Origin: Pararhizobium sp.
GTDB lineage: Bacteria > Pseudomonadota > Alphaproteobacteria > Rhizobiales > Rhizobiaceae
Length of the DNA: 64,000 bases
Direction of reading: 5' to 3'
Assembly: GCA_017794825.1 (NCBI GenBank)
Contig: CP051237.1
Coordinates: 1,488,001 to 1,552,000 of the forward strand
Shown: piece by piece, positions 33,720 through 42,004 of the stretch
Position numbering within the stretch: the stretch's first letter is position 1
Layout of the letters: each line of letters opens with the position of its first letter
Translations under genes and position numbers: made by a program
Notes under the pieces: generated by a model
What the model was told of the DNA's origin: nothing
Databases searched by the model: none
Seen by the model: the letters and a program-made list of their open reading frames with translations, nothing else

Positions 33720-34367
33720 TCAAATACCGATCAGCGGCTGCAGGATGCGACTTATCATGCCCTTGAAGCGCGTCGGGTGCTCCGTCGCCACCAGACATAT
33801 GCAATCGATATCGGAATCGACGACAGGCTGATGTTCGACATGCTCGTCGAGATCGGCGATGTCGCCGGCGGCGAACTGCCCGAAAATATCGCTGTATGAT
33901 CCCTCGAGGATGAGGGTCATTTCCGTGCCGCCATGGCCGTGTTCCGGCATCTTTCTGCCCGGCGCAATCTTCAGCATGTAAAGCGACGATGTGGTCGATG
34001 CGATGTCGATGCGGTGACGCTGCATCCCGGGCACAATCGTGCGCCAAGGGACCTGCGCCAGGTCGCCACCAATCAGGCGCGACAGCGGCAAAGGCACGTT
34101 GCCCGCGTCCAGCTCGTGCCTCATGGGCGGCACTTCCGGCTCAACATCGAGCATACGCGACAGTCGGTCAAACGCGTCCTTAGCGAGCGGCATTGCTTCG
34201 ACCGCCTCCAGCACCGCGCCGCCCATTGCTTCGGCGGTCCGCACGGCCGCGCGACATTCTTCGCACATTGCAAGATGCGACGCTACGACAATGGCGAACG
34301 CCTCGTCGAAATCGCCGCTGGCGTAACGCATGATCGAAGCGTCGTCGAGATGATGATGAACTGTCAT
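33720..34367 (-). CDS. chrR: ChrR-type zinc anti-sigma factor
   Basis: 215 residues. The N-terminal anti-sigma domain has HHHLDDASIMRYASG and VVASHLAMCEECR, giving the H-x3-C-x2-C zinc site that holds RpoE. The C-terminal cupin carries MPEHGHGGTEMTLILEGSYSD (His, His, Glu) and a later His in EHVEHQPVV, matching the second metal site of Rhodobacter ChrR. In the studied homologue, singlet oxygen triggers release of RpoE. The start ATG overlaps the sigma-factor stop by 4 bp. The complete set of ligands suggests a functional sensor. Confidence 0.93.
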   Translation of the reverse strand: MTVHHHLDDASIMRYASGDFDEAFAIVVASHLAMCEECRAAVRTAEAMGGAVLEAVEAMPLAKDAFDRLSRMLDVEPEVPPMRHELDAGNVPLPLSRLIGGDLAQVPWRTIVPGMQRHRIDIASTTSSLYMLKIAPGRKMPEHGHGGTEMTLILEGSYSDIFGQFAAGDIADLDEHVEHQPVVDSDIDCICLVATEHPTRFKGMISRILQPLIGI

Positions 34368-34963
34368 CCCAGGTCTTCCAATTCTTCCCTCAGTTTGCGG
34401 TAGGCAAGACGCAGTCGCGACTTGACGGTGCCGATCGGCAGGTCGAGATCGCGCGCGATCTCGCTGTGCGGCTTGTATTCGACGAACGCCAATTCCACGA
34501 CCTGTCTCTGCTCTAAAGGGAGTTTTTCCAATGCGCTGCGAACCATGTCGCCATGCTGGCTGCCGATCGCTTCCGCCTCGGGACTCTCGTCCTCGCTTGC
34601 GACCATCACCGTCTCGACATCGATATACGGCTGCGCCGGCAGGCGACGCAGACGATCGATGCGGGCGTTGCGTGCGACCGTGTAGATCCAGGTGCTGACC
34701 GCGCCTTTTTCGGGTCGATACAGCGCAGCCTTGCGCCATACGGTCAACATCACGTCCTGCACCAGATCCTCCGCAAGGTCGGAGGATGCACCGGATTTCT
34801 CCATCATTCCCTTGATTCTGGGGCCGAACCTGTCGAACAGAATTTCGAACGACGCCTTGTCTCTGGAGGCCGCAACCTCCATCATCAGAGCCTTCAGATA
34901 GTCCTGATCCGCTGTGGGGTCCGGATTCTCGATCGGCATATCCGTTCTCAAGACACTCAACAT
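34364..34963 (-). CDS. rpoE: ECF sigma factor RpoE (ECF11-like, paired with ChrR)
   Basis: 199 residues from ATG 34963; an internal ATG at 34939 is also possible. Region 2 reads FEILFDRFGPRIKGMM...AEDLVQDVMLTVWRKAALYRPEKGAVSTWIYTVARNARIDRLR. Region 4 reads LEKLPLEQRQVVELAFVEYKPHSEIARDLDLPIGTVKSRLRLAYRKLRE, including the recognition helix. With the overlapping ChrR gene it forms the photo-oxidative stress switch known from Rhodobacter. A promoter of the same TGATC(C/T)-N18 form lies upstream, consistent with autoregulation. Confidence 0.93.
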   Translation of the reverse strand: MLSVLRTDMPIENPDPTADQDYLKALMMEVAASRDKASFEILFDRFGPRIKGMMEKSGASSDLAEDLVQDVMLTVWRKAALYRPEKGAVSTWIYTVARNARIDRLRRLPAQPYIDVETVMVASEDESPEAEAIGSQHGDMVRSALEKLPLEQRQVVELAFVEYKPHSEIARDLDLPIGTVKSRLRLAYRKLREELEDLG

Positions 34964-34989
34964 GGTCCCGACCTGATTACTGTCGGAAC

Positions 34990-35018
34990 CGATACGTGGC
35001 GATTTTCCAATCAGATCA
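34990..35018 (-). promoter_or_regulatory. Candidate autoregulatory RpoE promoter of rpoE-chrR
   Basis: On the minus strand, TGATCT (35018–35013), an 18-bp spacer and TATCG (34994–34990) lie about 27 bp before the rpoE start. It is weaker than the two sites near 30800 (one −35 mismatch and a poorer −10) but keeps the same spacing. Confidence 0.45.
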
Positions 35019-35135
35019 CAATTTCGGAAAAAATTATAGACAGGGTTTCTCTCGCGCGGAAATCGGCGATTCAAACCTGGTCTTGTTTGCAATTGCAGGG
35101 CTTATGTGGCTCATTGCCAGAGGGAGGGAACCATC

Positions 35136-35906
35136 ATGAAACTGACGGCGCATTTTGCGGATATCGAGGGACAATCCGTTTTCATTACGGGCGGCGGCTC
35201 GGGCATAGGCGCAGCCCTGACGGAAGGGTTCATCGCCGAGGGGGCGAAGGTCGCTTTCGTGCAGCGGTCGGATGCAACGGATCTCTGCGATCGCCTGGAA
35301 GCGACGTATGGAAACCGGCCCGTGTTCATTCCGTGCGACGTAACCGACGTGGACGTTTTGAACACGGCCATGGAAGAAGCGAAAAGCAGTCATGGCGCAA
35401 TCACCATCCTCATAAACAATGCGGCGTCCGACAATCGTCACGGACTGGCCGACTATTCCGTCGAAGACTGGAACGCCTCGCTGAACATCAATCTGCGGCC
35501 GCACTTTTTCACATGCCAGAAAGCGGCGCCCGACATGCGCGCGGCGGGCGGCGGCTCCATCATCAACTTCTCGTCCATTTCCTACATGATGGGCAATGGC
35601 GATTATCCGGCCTATGTCGCTGCAAAGTCGGCGATCACCGGGCTGACGAGGGGCCTTGCCCGCGAACTCGGACCCGACAATATCCGCGTGAACGCGCTGA
35701 TGCCCGGCTGGGTTCTAACGGAACGCCAGCAGCGTCTGTGGGTTACCGAAGATGGACTTCAGGCGCATATCGACCGGCAGTGCCTGAAGCAGGAAATCAT
35801 GCCCGAAGACATGGTTGAGCCGACGCTGTTTCTTGCCTCGTCCGCCTCGCGCATGATGACCGGACAGGCGCTCGTCGTCGACGCCGGCGTTGTCGTGACA
35901 GGTTGA
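35136..35906 (+). CDS. SDR family oxidoreductase (sugar dehydrogenase candidate)
   Basis: 256 residues from the ATG at 35136, preceded by GGGAGGG. GGGSGIGAAL forms the cofactor loop, NNAASD replaces NNAG, and the catalytic YVAAK with upstream SSISYMMG is present. It opens an operon with galactonate-type enzymes: 2-keto-3-deoxygalactonokinase, the matching aldolase and a gluconolactonase-like protein. The probable role is oxidation of galactose or a related aldose, as in the DeLey–Doudoroff route. Substrate is inferred from neighbours. Confidence 0.9.
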   Translation: MKLTAHFADIEGQSVFITGGGSGIGAALTEGFIAEGAKVAFVQRSDATDLCDRLEATYGNRPVFIPCDVTDVDVLNTAMEEAKSSHGAITILINNAASDNRHGLADYSVEDWNASLNINLRPHFFTCQKAAPDMRAAGGGSIINFSSISYMMGNGDYPAYVAAKSAITGLTRGLARELGPDNIRVNALMPGWVLTERQQRLWVTEDGLQAHIDRQCLKQEIMPEDMVEPTLFLASSASRMMTGQALVVDAGVVVTG

Positions 35907-35910
35907 AGAC

Positions 35911-36846
35911 ATGACTCCTTACTATGCCGCCGCAGACTGGGGAACCTCTTCGTTCCGGCTCTGGCTCGTCTCCACGGAGGGGCAGATCATTGCCGAAAGA
36001 AGCAGCGACCAGGGCTTGGCAGTCGCCGCGGCGTCCGGATTCGAACAGATACTCGAAGACCATCTCGACGCGCTTTCTGCGCCGAAGGATCTTCCCGTCA
36101 TCATTTGCGGCATGGCCGGCGCGCGACAGGGCTGGCGCGAAGCCCCTTACCTGGCCGTCCCGGCCGCGCTGACGGACATCAGCGGACATGCTGTCGAAAT
36201 CGAAGGAACGTCCCGCCGGATCTACATCCTTCCGGGCGTCGCCTCGCATGATCCGGAGGCGCCGGACGTCATGCGAGGCGAGGAAACGCTGCTTCTCGGC
36301 AATCACGCCGATCCCCATAAGATGTACCTGGCCTGCCTTCCCGGAACCCATTCCAAATGGGTCCAGGTCGATGACGGAGCGATCGTCGGCTTTTCGACCT
36401 TCATGACGGGTGAGCTGTTCGCGCTGCTCGCAAACCATTCCATCCTGAAACACGCAGTGGCGGGACATTCGCAAATCCAGCGGGAAAGCCGCCACTTCGC
36501 CGATGGCGTCAAGGCCGGCTACTCGAATCCGGAGGAAATCACCAGTCACCTGTTCTCGATCAGAGCCGGACAATTGCTCCAGGACCGCACCGGTCAGGAC
36601 GGATATGACCGGCTGTCCGGCCTGCTGATCGGATGCGAGATCGGCGGCGCCCGGGTGCGCTTCGGACAGACGGAAAATCTGCGGCTCGTCGCTTCGGGAC
36701 AATTGGCGTCCATCTATGACACGGCGTTCGCCCTGCTGGACATACCGGTGACAACGGTAGACGCCCGCAACGCCGTTCTGGACGGTCTCGGGATTGCCGC
36801 CAGACGCCTCTTCGGGTCCCATGCGGGCAGAGATGGAGACCTGTGA
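35911..36846 (+). CDS. dgoK: 2-dehydro-3-deoxygalactonokinase
   Basis: 311 residues. The ATPase-like start AADWGTSSFRLWLV, then the DQGL phosphate-loop region, ICGMAGARQGW, VMRGEETLLLG and LPGTHSKWVQV are hallmark blocks of DgoK, which phosphorylates 2-keto-3-deoxygalactonate at the 6-position. It begins 4 bp after the SDR gene and is followed one base later by the aldolase that uses its product. The frame is intact and of normal length. The operon context makes the assignment firm. Confidence 0.93.
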   Translation: MTPYYAAADWGTSSFRLWLVSTEGQIIAERSSDQGLAVAAASGFEQILEDHLDALSAPKDLPVIICGMAGARQGWREAPYLAVPAALTDISGHAVEIEGTSRRIYILPGVASHDPEAPDVMRGEETLLLGNHADPHKMYLACLPGTHSKWVQVDDGAIVGFSTFMTGELFALLANHSILKHAVAGHSQIQRESRHFADGVKAGYSNPEEITSHLFSIRAGQLLQDRTGQDGYDRLSGLLIGCEIGGARVRFGQTENLRLVASGQLASIYDTAFALLDIPVTTVDARNAVLDGLGIAARRLFGSHAGRDGDL

Positions 36847-36847
36847 A

Positions 36848-37489
36848 ATGAACGCCGCTTCCGGCTGGCCGCCGCTACAGCGCTCGCTTGTCGCCATACT
36901 GCGCGGAATACGTCCGCAGGAAACAGCCGATATCGTGTCCGCTCTCGTTGACGCCGGATTCGAGGCTATCGAGATTCCCCTGAATTCGCCCGACCCATTC
37001 GCCTCCATCGAAATCGCCGTGAACGTAGCATCGAAAGGCGTGCTCGTCGGCGCCGGCACCGTGCTTGTTCCCGAAGAGGTCGATCGTCTCTCCGAGATCG
37101 GCGGCAGGCTGGTGGTCAGCCCGAACGCCGATCCGGCCGTGATCCAACGGTCGGCGGAACTCGGCCTCGTCTCGATGCCCGGCGTCTTTACGGCGACTGA
37201 AGCTTTTTCAGCGCTTAGCGCCGGCGCTTCCGGGTTGAAATTCTTTCCCGCGAGCGTGCTCGGCGCGGCCGGGATCGCCGCAATCAGGGCCGTGCTTCCA
37301 CCTGAAACGGTCGCCGCTGCGGTTGGCGGCGTTTCGCACAAGGACTTCGCGTCCTATGCCGAAGCCGGCGTGCGGACTTTCGGTCTGGGTTCCAGTCTTT
37401 ACAAACCCGGTTTGACCGCCGCCGAGGTTAAAACGCGCGCCGAGGAAGCCGTCAAGGCATACGACACTGTATTCGGGAGGCATCAATGA
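36848..37489 (+). CDS. dgoA: 2-dehydro-3-deoxy-6-phosphogalactonate aldolase
   Basis: 213 residues of the KDPG/KDPGal class I aldolase family. RGIRPQET and AGFEAIEIPLNSPDP give the Glu/Arg phosphate positions. LVGAGTVL, LVVSPNADPAVI and GASGLKFFPAS, with the Schiff-base Lys in LKFFP, complete the barrel. It splits KDPGal into pyruvate and glyceraldehyde 3-phosphate. The ATG at 36848 follows the kinase stop by one base; in-frame Met codons further upstream lie inside the kinase. Its stop overlaps the next gene by 4 bp. Confidence 0.93.
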   Translation: MNAASGWPPLQRSLVAILRGIRPQETADIVSALVDAGFEAIEIPLNSPDPFASIEIAVNVASKGVLVGAGTVLVPEEVDRLSEIGGRLVVSPNADPAVIQRSAELGLVSMPGVFTATEAFSALSAGASGLKFFPASVLGAAGIAAIRAVLPPETVAAAVGGVSHKDFASYAEAGVRTFGLGSSLYKPGLTAAEVKTRAEEAVKAYDTVFGRHQ

Positions 37490-38370
37490 ACCAGACAGTT
37501 GCGACCTACAGGGATTTCAGCGAGACAGCGTGCGAGGTCGGCGAAGGTCCGACCCATGATACCGCGACTGGAACAACCTACTGGTTCGACATTCACAACA
37601 AGATGCTGCTCGAGATGTCCGCGAAAGGCGAGGAAACGATCCACATCCTCCCGTACGCAGCGAGCGTGCTTGCTGTGATCGACGACGAGAGCCAGCTGAT
37701 CGCAACGGAGAAAGGCCTGTTCCGGCGCACTGTCGCAGACGGATCGCTTGCGCTTGTCAAGGAACTCGAACCCGACAAGCCGGACAACCGGTCCAACGAC
37801 GGCCGGGTTCATCCTTCCGGCGCCCTGTGGATTGGCACTATGGGCTGGCAGGGCGCGGACAACGCCGGAGCCATCTATCACTTCCACAAGGGCGAACTCA
37901 GAACGCTTTATCACGCGATCACCGTTCCGAACGCGATCTGCTTCACGGCCGACGGCGCGACCGGATATTTTACCGACACGCCAACCAGAAAAGTCATGCG
38001 CGTCGCGCTCGATCCCGAGACGGGACTGCCGGTCGCCGAGCCGACCGTGTTTCTGGACGAAGCGGCGAACGACCGCGGCTTCCCCGACGGCGCGGTGGTT
38101 GACGCGGACGGCAATTTCTGGTGCGCCCGCTGGGACGGAGGCTGTATCCAGGGCTTCGACCCGCGCGGCGCCTGTTTCGAGACGATTGAACTGCCGACGG
38201 ACCGGATCACCTGCCCGGCCTTCATCGGCAATGACCTTTCCGACATGATCGTGACATCGGCCTATGTCGGCCTCAACGACGATCAGATGCGCGCGCAGCC
38301 GGATGCCGGCGAAACCTTCATTCTGCAGGCGCGGTTTCGCGGGAAGGCCGATCCGCGTGTGGTGATCTAA
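37486..38370 (+). CDS. SMP-30/gluconolactonase family sugar lactonase
   Basis: 294 residues of a six-bladed propeller. CEVGEGPTHDTATGTTYWFDI supplies the first metal Glu, DNRSNDGRVHPSGALWIGTMG the Asn/Asp region, VPNAICFTADG the next ligand, and FPDGAVVDADGNFW the final Asp. Such enzymes hydrolyse aldonolactones using a divalent metal. As last gene of the dgo-type operon it would open galactonolactone, or arabinonolactone, made by the SDR. No galactonate dehydratase is present in this operon. Confidence 0.9.
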   Translation: MNQTVATYRDFSETACEVGEGPTHDTATGTTYWFDIHNKMLLEMSAKGEETIHILPYAASVLAVIDDESQLIATEKGLFRRTVADGSLALVKELEPDKPDNRSNDGRVHPSGALWIGTMGWQGADNAGAIYHFHKGELRTLYHAITVPNAICFTADGATGYFTDTPTRKVMRVALDPETGLPVAEPTVFLDEAANDRGFPDGAVVDADGNFWCARWDGGCIQGFDPRGACFETIELPTDRITCPAFIGNDLSDMIVTSAYVGLNDDQMRAQPDAGETFILQARFRGKADPRVVI

Positions 38371-38476
38371 ATAAGCCGGGTCCCAAGGGAACCGATGCGC
38401 GGGCACGGTTGTTTCACCTACAGCCCGATGCTATCCAGACATCAGTTCTTTCTCCTCACCAGACCGGACCCCCGCC

Positions 38477-39835
38477 ATGAAATCCGCCTTCAAAGCCTAT
38501 GACATCCGGGGAGAAATTCCCGCTCAGGTCAATGCGCCCTTCACCTATCGACTGGGCCAGGCCGTCGCCGCCCAGTTTTCTCCCCAGAGCGTGGTCGTGG
38601 GCCACGACATGCGACTGGACAGCCCGGCGCTTGCCCAGGCGCTGATCCAGGGCTTGCTCGACAGCGGAGTCGATGTGCTGCCGCTCGGTCAGTGCGGCAC
38701 CGAGGAGGTGTATTTCAACACGGATTTCCACAACGCCGACGCCGGGCTGATGATAACCGCCAGCCACAACCCGATGAACTACAACGGCATCAAGATGGTG
38801 CTGAAAGGCGCGCGCGCGGCGACGCAGGACAACGCCCTCGGGCCCCTCGAAAAGCTCGTCTACTCGGACCGTCAGTTCAGGACCGTAACCGACTATGCCG
38901 ATCGCGGCCGGCTCGCCATGCATCTCGACAAGAAGGCCTATATCGAACGCCTCCTGACCCAGGTCGCCGGCGTCGACCTCAAACCGTTGAAGATCGTCTG
39001 CCACGCCGGCAACGGCTGCGCCGGACCGATTATCGACCTTCTGGAAGACCACCTGCCGTTCACCTTCATCAAGGTGGATCACGAGCCGGACCCGACCCTG
39101 CCCAACGGCATCCCCAATCCGCTGCTGCCCGACAAGCGCGAACGGGCGAGCAAGGCGGTGATCGACAACGGCGCGGATCTCGGCCTTGCCTGGGACGGCG
39201 ATTTCGACCGCTGCTTCTTCTATGACGAAAAAGGGCGCTTCGTCGAAGGCTACTATCTTGTCGGCCTGATCGCCCAGACGCTGCTTCGCAGTCATCCGGG
39301 CGGGATCATCCTCTACGATCCGCGCCTGACGTGGAACACCATCGACGTCGTCAAGGCGGCGGGCGGCGACCCGCGCGTGTGCCGGACGGGCCACGCCTTC
39401 TTCAAGCAGATGCTGCGCGATGAAAATGCGCTCTACGGCGGCGAAATGAGCGCGCATCACTATTTCAACGATTTCAGCTTCTGCGACACGGGCATGCTGC
39501 CATGGCTGGCGATCGTCGCCGAACTGTCCTCCACCGGCGCAACGCTGAGCGAGCTGGTCGACGACCGGATCGCGGCGTTCCCCTGTTCCGGCGAGATCAA
39601 TTTCACCGTCGACGACGCGAAAGCCGTGCAAAGCCGCATATCGGATCACTTCGCTCCGAAGAACCCCCAGATCGAAGGCGTCGACGGTCTCGGCATGGCC
39701 TTCGACGACTGGCGCTTCAACGTGCGCGCGTCGAACACCGAACCGCTGTTGAGACTGAACGTCGAAGCGCGCGGCGACGCAGATCTCGTGGCCGCCAAGG
39801 TCAGCGAAATCACCAAGCTGATCCAGACGACCTGA
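38477..39835 (+). CDS. Phosphomannomutase/phosphoglucomutase
   Basis: 452 residues with the four-domain alpha-D-phosphohexomutase layout. FKAYDIRGEIP opens domain 1. The phosphoserine loop MITASHNPMNYNGIKMV is near residue 100, the metal loop WDGDFDRCFFYD near 240, GGEMSAHHYF near 330, and the C-terminal phosphate site RASNTEPLLRLNVE. It interconverts mannose 6-phosphate and mannose 1-phosphate, or the glucose forms, feeding GDP-mannose and envelope polysaccharide synthesis. It stands alone after a 106-bp gap and does not obviously belong to the dgo operon. Confidence 0.93.
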   Translation: MKSAFKAYDIRGEIPAQVNAPFTYRLGQAVAAQFSPQSVVVGHDMRLDSPALAQALIQGLLDSGVDVLPLGQCGTEEVYFNTDFHNADAGLMITASHNPMNYNGIKMVLKGARAATQDNALGPLEKLVYSDRQFRTVTDYADRGRLAMHLDKKAYIERLLTQVAGVDLKPLKIVCHAGNGCAGPIIDLLEDHLPFTFIKVDHEPDPTLPNGIPNPLLPDKRERASKAVIDNGADLGLAWDGDFDRCFFYDEKGRFVEGYYLVGLIAQTLLRSHPGGIILYDPRLTWNTIDVVKAAGGDPRVCRTGHAFFKQMLRDENALYGGEMSAHHYFNDFSFCDTGMLPWLAIVAELSSTGATLSELVDDRIAAFPCSGEINFTVDDAKAVQSRISDHFAPKNPQIEGVDGLGMAFDDWRFNVRASNTEPLLRLNVEARGDADLVAAKVSEITKLIQTT

Positions 39836-39909
39836 TTGCCGATCACACCTGGAATATAGAGGCGGCTCTCGATATCGGAGCCGCTGTTTGCATCACGCCA
39901 TTGTCAGTT

Positions 39910-40206
39910 AAGTATTTGTAATAAAACAATAAAATTTAATTCTGGCTTTGTTTCGGGAATCCGCGAATTTCAAGCTTTCCGTGATATGCAGAGCTCCAAG
40001 GCGGTCCACTGGGTTTGTTTCGGGAATTCGCGATTTACAGAGTTTCGGGCTTCTGCAGTGCTCCAAATCAATTCTTTGGCTTTGTTTCGGGAATTCTGAT
40101 TTTTCGCCCTTTCAGCGCCATTCGACCCGTCGCCCCATCCCTTTGTTCATCTGAGCTTTTATCACAATAGGCCGCCATATGCAGCAAATATGTTCATGAT
40201 TTGTTC
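39910..40206. repeat. Left copy of SOS-box repeat element next to hipA
   Basis: An AT-rich leader is followed by three units that begin GGCTTTGTTTCGGGAAT or GGGTTTGTTTCGGGAAT at 39944, 40011 and 40078, exactly 67 bp apart. The first two units also match further on (GCAG-GCTCCAA). A terminal block (GCCGCC–ATGCAGCAA) ends in a LexA box. The element lies between the phosphomannomutase end and the hipA stop. A diverged second copy in the same orientation lies on the other side of hipBA. Confidence 0.75.
40192..40206. promoter_or_regulatory. LexA (SOS) box, left copy
   Basis: GTTCATGATTTGTTC fits the alphaproteobacterial LexA operator GTTC-N7-GTTC exactly. It is 18 bp beyond the hipA stop. A transcript controlled here would most naturally run leftward through the repeat units. 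Confidence 0.6.
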
Positions 40207-40224
40207 AGTCGACACGGTTTTTCT

Positions 40225-41550
40225 TTACTCGCCGTCTGCCCGTTTGAGCATTCGCAGCCTGGCGCGCACCGCGGCGCTGACACTCTCGTGGATTTCTCCC
40301 GGAAATCCTTTCGGGAGAGTTTCGGCTACTGTCTCCAGAGCATATTCTGCGCGCTCCACCAACTCATCGATCAGGCTGTTGGCGACCTTTGTTGACAACC
40401 GGGCTTGCCTGGCGCTTTCGAGGAAATGCCGCCGTGTGATCGTGTTGATGCGGTAATGGTTGGTGTTTCCGACAGACATTGCCATCTTCATCTGGTTTTG
40501 CCTGACCTGTCCGGCATCGAGACTCGGCTGCGTGGTGAGGACGTCGTAAAGCGGCGTCATCCGATAGCGTCCGCCCGGGCCGAGAAAGATGCTGAAATTC
40601 TTGGCGTGACCATCGGTCGCCCCGATCAGCCAGAACAGGATCTGCGCCTTGAAAAACATGGCGCGGTCGTGAGCCGGATCGTCGCTTCCGCGCAGCAGGT
40701 CCATGACTGCCTGCATACCGGGTCCGCCGCGGTCCTGGTATTTGATCGTCGGCGTTACGCCCAGCGCCTGGCAGCAATCTTCCTGCGGGCGGCGCAACAG
40801 GCGCCCGTCCCGCGTCCACTGCCGGTCGAACCGTTCGATCACCAGAGTTATCTTGTCTTCGAACCGGACGATTTCGGCGGAGTTGACCGGCAGGCCGAAG
40901 GCCTCGCACAGTTTCAGGCAGTAGAATTCGTTTTCGACGCTGTAGGTCAGATCGACGCCATTCGGCAACCGGCCTATCTGCGGCTTCAATATGTGGGTGG
41001 TCGGCGTTGTGCCCAAGGGCTTCAGCCATTTGTCTTCATAGCAGAGCAGGGCGGTCTTTTCCTGTGCGCCGGCCACTGAGATCCGGAACGCATCATCCGC
41101 CTCAAGCCCGAGCGGCGCGCGGTGAAGATTGCGCAGGATATCCGCAATTTGTGCTTCGCCGACTTCTTCGCCGCTGATCTTTCCGGGCTGGGCATTCGCC
41201 GCCTCCATCAAGCCATCGGGGAGCAGCTGCATCGCCCCGACACAGTCGCGGCCAATCGCGGTCAGCAGACTGTAGGCGTCGGCGCCCTGTGCGCCGACAC
41301 GATCTGCGACCTGTCTGCGCAGATCGTTGGAATCGGGCAGCAGGTTTTCGAACACGGCGGCCACCGGCGCGCCGCTGTAACGCTGTTCGCGCAGCGGCAG
41401 CGCCAACGATACCGGCTGCGTATGCTCCCAGCCAAGCCAGTCCCTGTCATAGACGAATTCGATCGCCCCGCCGCTCGTTCGCTCCAGCCGGCCGACCACC
41501 CGATTGTTGATGAGGACGTTCAGCGGCTCATAGGTCTTTTTCCGCCCCAT
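40225..41550 (-). CDS. hipA: Type II toxin HipA, serine/threonine kinase
   Basis: 441 residues. The N-terminal couple_hipA domain (LNVLINNRVVGRLERTSGGAIEFVYDRDWLG) is followed by the HipA kinase core: ISVAGAQEKTALL as glycine-rich loop, THILKPQ with the ATP-binding Lys, catalytic IGATDGHAKNFSIFL, and metal-binding LYDVLT. HipA toxins phosphorylate translation factors such as glutamyl-tRNA synthetase and cause growth arrest or persistence. The start overlaps the antitoxin stop. All kinase motifs are present, so the toxin appears active. Duplicated repeat elements flank the module. Confidence 0.94.
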   Translation of the reverse strand: MGRKKTYEPLNVLINNRVVGRLERTSGGAIEFVYDRDWLGWEHTQPVSLALPLREQRYSGAPVAAVFENLLPDSNDLRRQVADRVGAQGADAYSLLTAIGRDCVGAMQLLPDGLMEAANAQPGKISGEEVGEAQIADILRNLHRAPLGLEADDAFRISVAGAQEKTALLCYEDKWLKPLGTTPTTHILKPQIGRLPNGVDLTYSVENEFYCLKLCEAFGLPVNSAEIVRFEDKITLVIERFDRQWTRDGRLLRRPQEDCCQALGVTPTIKYQDRGGPGMQAVMDLLRGSDDPAHDRAMFFKAQILFWLIGATDGHAKNFSIFLGPGGRYRMTPLYDVLTTQPSLDAGQVRQNQMKMAMSVGNTNHYRINTITRRHFLESARQARLSTKVANSLIDELVERAEYALETVAETLPKGFPGEIHESVSAAVRARLRMLKRADGE

Positions 41551-41798
41551 CAGAAAAGGTCCTCGAGCGAGGACAAGTCGTCCTGCCGCGGCCTGATTTC
41601 GATTTCGAGTTGAAGTGCGGCCAGGATGTCGAGGATCGTATCGACCCTGGTCGAGCCCTGGCCGGTTTCGATCCTGGAAACCGTTTCCTGCCAGACGCCG
41701 GCTTTTTCTCCAAGCTCCGTCTGGCTGAGTCCGGTGGCCTTGCGGGCCCGCCGGATGATCGCTCCCAGCTGTTTCGATGTGCGTGCTGTCTGCTGCAT
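41550..41798 (-). CDS. hipB: HipB-type XRE antitoxin
   Basis: 82 residues. The XRE HTH reads LGAIIRRARKATGLSQTELGEKAGVWQETVSRIETGQGSTRVDTILDILAAL, followed by a short tail (LEIEIRPRQDDLSSLEDLF) that in HipB proteins contacts HipA. It precedes and overlaps hipA by 3 bp, the usual antitoxin–toxin order. A cluster of ATGAT/ATCAT palindromes lies 36–124 bp upstream and probably holds the operators through which HipB or the HipBA complex represses its own operon. Confidence 0.92.
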   Translation of the reverse strand: MQQTARTSKQLGAIIRRARKATGLSQTELGEKAGVWQETVSRIETGQGSTRVDTILDILAALQLEIEIRPRQDDLSSLEDLF

Positions 41799-41833
41799 CT
41801 GTCGTCCTTTGCCGGAATAATTATAGTGATTGG

Positions 41834-41922
41834 ATCATATTTTTACAATATGATCTTAAGATCATAAAATAGGATTATGACTGATAGATCATAAACAAGA
41901 ATTATGATGCAGCGATCATAAT
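41834..41922. promoter_or_regulatory. Array of four ATGAT/ATCAT palindromes upstream of hipB
   Basis: Sites are ATCATAT-N7-ATATGAT (41834–41854), an 18-bp perfect palindrome around ATGATCTTAAGATCAT (41849–41866, overlapping the first), TTATGA-N8-TCATAA (41875–41894) and ATTATGAT-N6-ATCATAAT (41901–41922). Repeated operators allow cooperative binding, as in the E. coli hip operon. The local sequence is much more AT-rich than its surroundings. Confidence 0.7.
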
Positions 41923-42004
41923 GGGTCCAGCTTTCGTCGTGGTTCTGGCGCGTCCGGACATGCCGGATCTGGCTCTACTCGTCTCGCGCAAATCTATTTT
42001 TATC

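Noticed and set aside
35797..37341. 514-codon minus-strand frame opposite dgoK and dgoA
   Set aside because: Antisense to two well-supported enzymes; the translation is Ser/Ala/Arg-rich with no motif.
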